Part shown: piece by piece, positions 59,016 through 64,000 of the stretch | How the letters are laid out: every line of letters begins with the position of its first letter | How positions within the stretch are numbered: position 1 is the first letter of the stretch | Assembly (NCBI GenBank): GCA_016789885.1 | Contig: JAEUPZ010000028.1 | Coordinates: forward strand, 1 to 64,000 | Source: Chromatiales bacterium | GTDB lineage: Bacteria > Pseudomonadota > Gammaproteobacteria > Steroidobacterales > GCA-2729495 | Reading direction: 5' to 3' | DNA length: 64,000 bases | Notes under the pieces: model-generated | What the model was told of the DNA's origin: nothing | Database searches by the model: none | The model's input: the letters and a program-made list of their open reading frames with translations, nothing else | Program-made: the position numbers and the translations under genes

Positions 59016-59575
59016 TGGCGACGGCCGCGCACGAACTGAAGCTTTACGTGGGCGAGCTGCGCCAGCTGTTCGACTCCCTCGACCCGGCGCCTTTCCGCGA
59101 GCGGGACATCGACCCGCAGGCAGCGGATTACATCGTCGAGAGTGCCCGCGAGGTGCCGGCGACGGCCCCGCTCGCCCTGCAGGTGCAGCTTGGCCGCGAA
59201 CCCGTCACCGAGGCCGCTGCGGGGATGCTGCGCGAGGCAGTGCACGAATACTTCGGGCAGCGTGCCGCCAGCAAGCGCCGCGAGCTTCGCCAGCTGTTCC
59301 GCACCGGCCGCCGGAGCCTGGTCATCGGGCTGGCCTTCCTGGCCAGCGCCGTCGGGCTGGCACAGTGGCTCGGCGGCCTGATCAGCCACGAAGGCTATGC
59401 GTGGCTCGCCAGCGAGAGCCTGATCATCGGCGGCTGGGTGGCGCTGTGGCGCCCGCTGGAGATCTTCCTCTACGACTGGTGGCCATTGCGTGCCGACGCA
59501 CGGCTGTTCGACCGGCTCGCAGCGATGCCGGTCAGCCTGGGCGGCGCCGATGTCGCGGCAGGGGGCAGGACATGA
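59012..59575 (+). CDS. small membrane protein between RND and Mrp genes
   Basis: A 187-residue protein of no family I recognise. The first 90 residues are soluble and acidic, and a basic helix (RAASKRRELRQLF, near 88-100) is followed by two membrane helices (about 107-125 and 135-150). DWWPLRADARLFDRLAAM follows the second helix. It overlaps both neighbours by ATGA (59012-59015 and 59572-59575). It is thus coupled to the RND pump and to the antiporter, and is a candidate link between them. Confidence 0.75.
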   Translation: MMATAAHELKLYVGELRQLFDSLDPAPFRERDIDPQAADYIVESAREVPATAPLALQVQLGREPVTEAAAGMLREAVHEYFGQRAASKRRELRQLFRTGRRSLVIGLAFLASAVGLAQWLGGLISHEGYAWLASESLIIGGWVALWRPLEIFLYDWWPLRADARLFDRLAAMPVSLGGADVAAGGRT

Positions 59576-60066
59576 AGGCGGGTGGCAGCAGCGTGCTGGC
59601 GGTCCGCGCGCTGCTGTATTTCGCGGTGTGGATCGTCGTCGACCAGAGTACCAAGCCGGCGAACCTCGTGGTCGGGGCGCTCGCGAGCGTTGCGGCGGCG
59701 TGGCTGAGCCTCAGGCTGCTGCCGCCAGCGCGCGGCCGGATCCGGCTGGGACTGCTCGTCGCGCTGCTGCCGCGGTTCCTCTGGCAGTCGCTGGTGGCCG
59801 GCGTCGACGTCGCGCGGCGCGCCCTGGCGCCGCGGCTCGACCTGGAACCGGGCTTCGTCGATTACCCCACGCGTCTGCCGCCGGGCGACGCGCGCACCGT
59901 CTTCGAGGTGATCGCCAGCCTCATGCCGGGATCGGTGCCCAGCGACGGGGGCCCGCAGCACATCGAGTTCCATTGCCTCGACACGCGGCAGCCGGTGGCC
60001 GCGCAGCTGGCGGCCGAGGAAGGTGCCTATGCGCCGGCGCTGCAGGGGCAGCCGCGCGATGGCTGA
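59572..60066 (+). CDS. mrpE: Na+/H+ antiporter subunit E (MrpE/MnhE/MbhA type)
   Basis: A 164-residue membrane protein with an N-terminal helical pair (LLYFAVWIVVDQSTKPANLVVGALAS). The MnhE-type middle (LLVALLPRFLWQSLVAGVDVARRAL) leads to a cytoplasmic C-terminal domain with TVFEVIASLMPGSVPS. Subunit E is an essential small partner of the Mrp complex. ATG 59572 overlaps the preceding stop; its end overlaps mrpF by eight bases. Confidence 0.92.
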   Translation: MKAGGSSVLAVRALLYFAVWIVVDQSTKPANLVVGALASVAAAWLSLRLLPPARGRIRLGLLVALLPRFLWQSLVAGVDVARRALAPRLDLEPGFVDYPTRLPPGDARTVFEVIASLMPGSVPSDGGPQHIEFHCLDTRQPVAAQLAAEEGAYAPALQGQPRDG

Positions 60067-60346
60067 TTTCCTCCTCTCGGCGGCGGCCTTCCTGGTGCTG
60101 ATGGTGGCGCTCGGCCTCGTACGCGTGGCCCGTGGCCCCGGCCGGGCCGAGCGGATGATGGCCGCGCAACTGCTCGGCACCGGGGCCATCGGCGCGCTGC
60201 TGCTGTTCGCGGAAGCCAGCGGCGAGTCCGCGGTCGTCGACGTGGCCCTGACCCTGGCGCTGCTCAGCGCCTTCGCCTCCATCGCCTTCGTCAAGTTCGC
60301 GCTGCGGCAGGACCAGGGGGTCGCCGCCGGGGAGGAAGACGAATGA
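60059..60346 (+). CDS. mrpF: Na+/H+ antiporter subunit F (MrpF/MnhF)
   Basis: A 95-residue, three-helix membrane protein. The signature is RVARGPGRAERMMAAQLLGTGAIGA (positions 19-43), the MnhF RGPxxxDR-like loop with Glu in place of Asp, followed by ALTLALLSAFASIAFVKF. ATG 60059 overlaps mrpE by eight bases. The gene ends in an ATGA overlap with mrpG. Confidence 0.92.
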   Translation: MADFLLSAAAFLVLMVALGLVRVARGPGRAERMMAAQLLGTGAIGALLLFAEASGESAVVDVALTLALLSAFASIAFVKFALRQDQGVAAGEEDE

Positions 60347-60636
60347 GCGCGCTGCTCGATGGCTTCAGCGTCGTCGCCGTCATCGCCGGCGCCTTCTTCT
60401 ACCTGGCCGGCACGGTGGGGCTGCTGCGCTTTCCCGACGCGTACACGCGACTGCACGCGCTGACCAAGGCCGACAACCTGGGGCTGGCACTGGTCGTCGC
60501 CGGGCTGCTGCCGCAGATGGACGGCCTGCTGGCGGCCGGCAAGCTGGTGCTGGTGTGGCTGCTGGTGCTGCTGTCCAGCGCCGTGGTGTCACAGCTGATC
60601 GCGCGCTCGGCGCGGCGCCGGGAGGCCCGCCCATGA
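60343..60636 (+). CDS. mrpG: Na+/H+ antiporter subunit G (MrpG/MnhG)
   Basis: A 97-residue, three-helix membrane protein with the MnhG hallmark GLLRFPDAYTRLHALTKADNLG (residues 26-47) and a C-terminal basic tail. Both ends overlap neighbours by ATGA (60343-60346, 60633-60636), which fixes its start and shows strict coupling within the complex. Confidence 0.95.
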   Translation: MSALLDGFSVVAVIAGAFFYLAGTVGLLRFPDAYTRLHALTKADNLGLALVVAGLLPQMDGLLAAGKLVLVWLLVLLSSAVVSQLIARSARRREARP

Positions 60637-61574
60637 GCACGGTGGTCAGCGCGGCCGTCGTGCTCCTGCTGCTGTGGCTGGCGGTGTGGACCGTCGTCGC
60701 CCGCGACGCCTTCCTGGCCGTGGCCGGCTTCGTCGTCTACGGCCTGCTGCTGGCACTGGTCTGGGTGCGGCTGGCCGGCATCGACGTGGCGCTGACCGAG
60801 GCGGCCATCGGCGGCGGCCTGACGGGCGCGCTGCTGCTCGGCGCGGTGGGGCGGCTGCGGGGCACCGAGGCCGCCACCGCGACCGAGGGCGCCAGTGCCG
60901 GCGCGCGCGCCGGCGCGGCCGTACTGGCCGTCGCCGTCACCGCGGCGCTGATGCTCGGCGTGCTGGTACTGCCCGAGCCGGTACCCACGCTGGCGCCGCT
61001 GGTGGTGCCGGCCATGCCGGCCACGGGGGTGGGGAACCCCATCACCGGCGTCCTGCTCGCCTTCAGGGCCCTGGACACGCTGCTCGAAGCGACGGTGCTT
61101 GTCATCGCGCTGATCGGCGTGTGGTCCTTCGCCCCCGACCGTGCCTGGGGTGGCCGTCCGGGGCCACGCTACCAGACCGATCCCGACGGCGTGCTCGCCT
61201 GGCTGGCCCGCGTACTGCCGCCCATCGGCGTCGTCATCGGCATCTACGTGTTCTGGGCCGGCGCCGACCATCCCGGCGGCAAGTTCCAGGCCGCCACCAT
61301 CCTGGCAGCCATGTGGATGCTGGTGCAGATGGCAGGCCTGTCCGATGCGCCACGCACCAGCCACCGCGGCCTGCGCGCCGGCATCGTCGCAGGACCACTG
61401 GTGTTCATCGCCGTCGGCGTGCTGGGCCTCTGGGCGGCGGGGTCGTTCCTCGCCTATCCGCCGGGCCTGGCCAAGCCACTGATCGTGGTCATCGAGGTCG
61501 CGCTGCTGCCCACGCTGGTGCTGGTCCTGGCCCTGCTGATGAACGGGCCACCGCGGCGCGGAGGCCCGGCGTGA
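60633..61574 (+). CDS. fused MrpA C-terminal (MbhD+MbhE-like) and MrpB (MbhF-like) antiporter subunit
   Basis: A 313-residue membrane protein that combines three parts normally on separate chains in Mbh. The first is a DUF4040/MbhD part (LVWVRLAGIDVALTEAAIGGG, about 45-65). The second is an MbhE-like part (NPITGVLLAFRALDTLLEATV), as at the end of MrpA. The third is an MrpB/MnhB part (LPPIGVVIGIYVFWAGADHPGGKFQ). The large NuoL-like N-terminal domain of MrpA is missing. It overlaps mrpG by ATGA. A 58-base gap separates it from mrpC, the longest in this gene run. Confidence 0.88.
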   Translation: MSTVVSAAVVLLLLWLAVWTVVARDAFLAVAGFVVYGLLLALVWVRLAGIDVALTEAAIGGGLTGALLLGAVGRLRGTEAATATEGASAGARAGAAVLAVAVTAALMLGVLVLPEPVPTLAPLVVPAMPATGVGNPITGVLLAFRALDTLLEATVLVIALIGVWSFAPDRAWGGRPGPRYQTDPDGVLAWLARVLPPIGVVIGIYVFWAGADHPGGKFQAATILAAMWMLVQMAGLSDAPRTSHRGLRAGIVAGPLVFIAVGVLGLWAAGSFLAYPPGLAKPLIVVIEVALLPTLVLVLALLMNGPPRRGGPA

Positions 61575-61632
61575 GCCGGCGCGGCCCCGCCCTGTCACCG
61601 GCGCCGGAGGGCACCAGCCCGGAGTGTGCCCC

Positions 61633-61950
61633 GTGACCATCGAGACCCTGTTCGCGCTGACGGCATGCGCACTGGTGGGCATCGGCCTGTACGGGCTGAT
61701 CGCGCAGCCGCATCCGCTGCGCAAGCTGGTGGCCTTCAACATCATGGGCTCGGGCGTGTTCGTGCTCTTCGGCGCCCTGGCGAAGCGGGGCGCCGCCGCG
61801 GGGCTCCCCGCCGACCCGGTGCCCCAGGCGCTGCTCATCACGGCCATCGTCGTCGCCTTCGCCGCCACCGCGGTGACCGTGGCACTGCTGGTGCGGCTGA
61901 TCGAGGCCACGGACTCAGCCTCCCTCGCCGACGCGCCACCCAGGGAATGA
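61633..61950 (+). CDS. mrpC: Na+/H+ antiporter subunit C (MrpC, NuoK-like)
   Basis: A 105-residue, three-helix protein homologous to NuoK: CALVGIGLYGLIAQPHPLRKLVAFNIMGSG, then PQALLITAIVVAFAATAVTVALL. The membrane glutamate of NuoK is not obvious in helix 2, as is common in MrpC. GTG 61633 is preferred because CGGAG lies eight bases upstream; GTG 61624 is another option. It is followed six bases later by mrpD. Confidence 0.92.
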   Translation: MTIETLFALTACALVGIGLYGLIAQPHPLRKLVAFNIMGSGVFVLFGALAKRGAAAGLPADPVPQALLITAIVVAFAATAVTVALLVRLIEATDSASLADAPPRE

Positions 61951-61956
61951 CGGGAC

Positions 61957-63696
61957 ATGGCACCGGGTGAACTCCTGACGGGCACCGAAGGCGGCGCGCT
62001 GCTGGCGGCCGCGGTGCTCCTGCCCTTCGTCGGCATGCTGGCCGGCCTGCTCCTTGGCGGCCGCTGGCTGCCGCGCGTCGCCTTCGTGCTGATGCCGCTG
62101 GGCCTCGGTGTGGCGCTGGCCATCGCCAGCGCCCGGGCCGACGCCGACGGCCCGCTGGTCTACCTGCTCGGCGGCTGGTCGCCGCCGCTCGGCATCGCGC
62201 TGCGGGCCGATGGCGCAGCCGTGGCCATGCTGCTGGCGGTCGCCGGCGTGGTGTGCGGCATCGGGGCCTTTGCCCGGGGCGACTTCGGCCTGGCTCCCGG
62301 CGCAGGCGAGTCGCGCGGCGCCTTCGCCTACTGGCTGCTGCTGCTGGCGGTCTGGGGCGCGCTGAACCTCGTGTTCGTCAGTGGCGACCTGTTCACGCTG
62401 TATGTCGCGCTGGAGCTGCTGACCTTCGCCGGCGTGCCGCTGGTGTGCCTCGCCGGCAGCGGCGAGACGCTGCGGGCCGCGCTGCGCTACATCCTGTTCG
62501 CGCTCTGCGGCTCGGTCCTGTACCTGCTGGGGGCGGTGCTGCTGTACGGGGGCTACGGCACGCTCGACATGCCGCTGCTGGCCGGCGCACTTCAGCCCGA
62601 GCCCATCGCCTATGCCGCGCTGGCGCTGATGACCGCGGGGCTGTTCGCGAAGACGGCCCTGTTCCCCCTGCACCTCTGGCTGCCGCCGGCCCACGGCGGC
62701 GCGCCAGCCGCAGCCAGCGCGGTGCTCTCGGCGCTGGTCATCAAGGGCTCGTGGTTCCTGGTGCTGCGGCTCTGGCTAGACGTGATGCCCGGCGTCGCCA
62801 ACGCGGCAGCCGCCCAGCTGCCGGCGGCCCTCGGCGCCGCGGCCATCGTCACCGGCAGCGTGGTGGCGCTCCGCCAGCAGCGCCTGAAGCTGCTGGTGGC
62901 CTACTCCACGGTGGCGCAGATCGGCTACCTGTTCCTGCTGTTTCCCCTGGCCTTCGACGCCGCCGGTGACATGACGCTGCGGGAGGTGGCGACCAGCGCC
63001 GGGGTCCTGCAGGCCATTGCCCACGCCACCGCCAAGGCCGGCATGTTCATGGCCGCAGGGCTCGTGTACGCCGCGCTCGGCCACGACCGCATCGACGACC
63101 TCGCCGGTGCAGCGAAGGCACTGCCGGTGGCCGTGGCGGCCTTCCTCGTCGGCGGCCTGGCGCTGATGGGTGCGGTGCCGAGCGGCGCGTACCTCGCCAA
63201 GAAGCTGCTGCTGGGATCTGCCGCAACCTCGGGCCAGTGGTGGTGGACCTGGGTACTGCAGGGTGGCGCGGCCTTCACCGCCGGCTACGTGGTGCTGGTC
63301 GCCCTGCGCGTGTTCCGGCGCCCGCCAGCGCCGCTGGCCGACCTCAAGCCCGTATCGGCGCTGTCCCAGTGGGCCGCCCTCGGGCTGGCCGTGGCCTCGT
63401 TGTTGCTGTCGCTGGCCGCCGTGTGGGGGCCCCTGCCGCCCGACCTGCTGGCCAAGGCGTTCTCGCTGGAGGAACTGGCCATGCTGCCAGTGCTGTTCGG
63501 CGCCGGGGCCCTGCTCGTGGCAGCCCTGGCCCGCAGCCCGCTCACGGGCAGCAGTGGCGGCGCAGCGCGCCCGGGGTTTGCAGGCCTCGGCACCGCGTTC
63601 GAGGCGGGCGACCGGCTGGTGCGCCAGTGGGCGCCGGCGATGCTCGCACTGCTGCTGGTGGCCGGCACCTGTGGCTGGCTGCTGGCGCGGGGCTGA
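61957..63696 (+). CDS. mrpD: Na+/H+ antiporter subunit D (MrpD/MbhH, NuoM/L-like)
   Basis: A 579-residue proton-translocating subunit with about 14 helices. The key glutamate is in DLFTLYVALELLTFAGVPL (TM5), and the key lysine is in FAKTALFPLHLWLPPAHGGAP (TM7). A further conserved lysine is in QQRLKLLVAYSTVAQIGY, followed by IAHATAKAGMFMAAG. These match the antiporter-like subunits of complex I. It is the only NuoL/M-type subunit in the operon. The C-terminal 80 residues form an extra helical extension. Confidence 0.94.
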   Translation: MAPGELLTGTEGGALLAAAVLLPFVGMLAGLLLGGRWLPRVAFVLMPLGLGVALAIASARADADGPLVYLLGGWSPPLGIALRADGAAVAMLLAVAGVVCGIGAFARGDFGLAPGAGESRGAFAYWLLLLAVWGALNLVFVSGDLFTLYVALELLTFAGVPLVCLAGSGETLRAALRYILFALCGSVLYLLGAVLLYGGYGTLDMPLLAGALQPEPIAYAALALMTAGLFAKTALFPLHLWLPPAHGGAPAAASAVLSALVIKGSWFLVLRLWLDVMPGVANAAAAQLPAALGAAAIVTGSVVALRQQRLKLLVAYSTVAQIGYLFLLFPLAFDAAGDMTLREVATSAGVLQAIAHATAKAGMFMAAGLVYAALGHDRIDDLAGAAKALPVAVAAFLVGGLALMGAVPSGAYLAKKLLLGSAATSGQWWWTWVLQGGAAFTAGYVVLVALRVFRRPPAPLADLKPVSALSQWAALGLAVASLLLSLAAVWGPLPPDLLAKAFSLEELAMLPVLFGAGALLVAALARSPLTGSSGGAARPGFAGLGTAFEAGDRLVRQWAPAMLALLLVAGTCGWLLARG

Positions 63697-63738
63697 CGCG
63701 GATGCCATCGACAGACGCTGCGGAAAGAACGACGGTCC

Positions 63739-63758
63739 GGCGGCACCCTTGTGCCGCC
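63739..63758 (+). terminator. hairpin after the antiporter operon
   Basis: GGCGGCAC, a CCTT loop and GTGCCGCC form a perfect 8-bp stem 42 bases beyond the mrpD stop. It would partly separate the outer-membrane factor gene that follows from the antiporter transcript. There is no strong T-run. Confidence 0.45.
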
Positions 63759-63888
63759 CGGGTGGGGTCGATGGCCGGCACCGGCCCCGGCGACCCCGTG
63801 CTCCCGGGCCTGCCGGGGCTGGTGGCATCATGGCCCCGCGGCTGGTGCCGGAACTTGGAGACGTGAGGTTCGTGGGAAGGAAATCGGC

Positions 63889-64000
63889 ATGAAGACGCGC
63901 CTGGTCACTGCACTGCTCGCCGCGACCGTCGCCGGTTGCATGGTCGGCCCCGACTACCGGCGTCCGGACATCGACACGCCCGAGGCGTGGCGCATCGAGT
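63889..64000 (+). CDS. RND outer-membrane factor lipoprotein, N-terminus (cut by window edge)
   Basis: Only 37 codons are visible. The lipoprotein signal ends TVAGC (Cys17) and is followed by MVGPDYRRPDIDTPEAW, the standard mature start of NodT/OprM outer-membrane channels. AAGGAA lies seven bases before ATG 63889. It is the likely third component for the adaptor and permease at 54832-59015, separated from them by the Mrp genes. Confidence 0.88.
   Translation, partial: MKTRLVTALLAATVAGCMVGPDYRRPDIDTPEAWRIE

Noticed and set aside
1..64000. Mobile elements, CRISPR arrays, rRNA and tRNA genes
   Set aside because: No transposase, integrase, Cas protein, regularly spaced repeats or tRNA-like T-loop contexts were recognised; GGTTCGAA-type strings found fall inside protein genes.

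Overview
This is 64 kb of high-GC bacterial chromosome, densely packed with genes on both strands. The gene set points to a free-living Gammaproteobacterium: SthA transhydrogenase, OMPLA phospholipase, three RND efflux systems, a DUF2860 outer-membrane protein, a PEP-CTERM-type sorting signal with a sigma-54 promoter, and many lipobox lipoproteins. Two sodium/proton antiporter systems (NhaC and an Mrp-type complex) fit a marine or otherwise sodium-influenced habitat. I cannot assign a genus. I saw no rRNA, tRNA, insertion sequence, phage or CRISPR array.

Layout. 1-2.5 kb: RND permease (cut by the left edge) and its adaptor. 2.8-9.2 kb: an MgtC/DUF4010 membrane protein; a tightly overlapping cassette of alpha/beta-hydrolase-like protein, QueC-like PP-loop ATPase and methyltransferase; a CPBP protease; SthA. 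9.2-17.4 kb: mostly single genes, including a tandem universal stress protein, a penicillin-binding-like serine hydrolase, a potassium channel, a DMT transporter divergent from a TauD-type dioxygenase across a palindromic operator, a GNAT enzyme, a thioesterase and a probable ferredoxin-dependent bilin-reductase-family protein. 17.6-19.2 kb: a sigma-54-driven VPxPA-CTERM protein followed by a 5'-truncated DUF1838 gene. 19.3-27 kb: a hendecad-repeat coiled-coil protein, a glutamine amidotransferase and a complete RND operon (adaptor, permease, outer-membrane factor). 27-30 kb: a double GFA protein, an exported CbiX-like protein and a lipoprotein. 30.4-35.4 kb: a four-gene operon, every junction a 4-base overlap, encoding a coiled-coil lipoprotein, a DUF900 hydrolase lipoprotein, a membrane-anchored alpha/beta hydrolase and a ceramidase-superfamily enzyme. 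35.5-39.1 kb: response regulator, sensor kinase and HtrA protease. 39.2-48.2 kb: DUF2860 protein, LysR regulator, DUF3313 lipoprotein, arginine transporter (ArcD) and arginine deiminase (ArcA), an exported AstE-like metalloenzyme and a Slam-like TPR/beta-barrel protein. 48.3-52.3 kb: envelope proteins, including a SYLF lipoprotein coupled to OMPLA, and MarC. 52.8-64 kb: DUF1269 protein, NhaC, then one long run in which an RND adaptor and permease overlap into an Mrp antiporter arranged like the antiporter module of Mbh hydrogenases, with the outer-membrane factor starting at the right edge.

How the genes fit together. The dominant theme is envelope transport, envelope stress and lipid turnover. 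The best candidates for undescribed systems are the ceramidase/hydrolase operon (30.4-35.4 kb), the PP-loop cassette (4.1-6.8 kb), and the RND-Mrp supra-operon (54.8-63.7 kb). All functional statements rest on motifs and gene order read by eye; no database search was possible.
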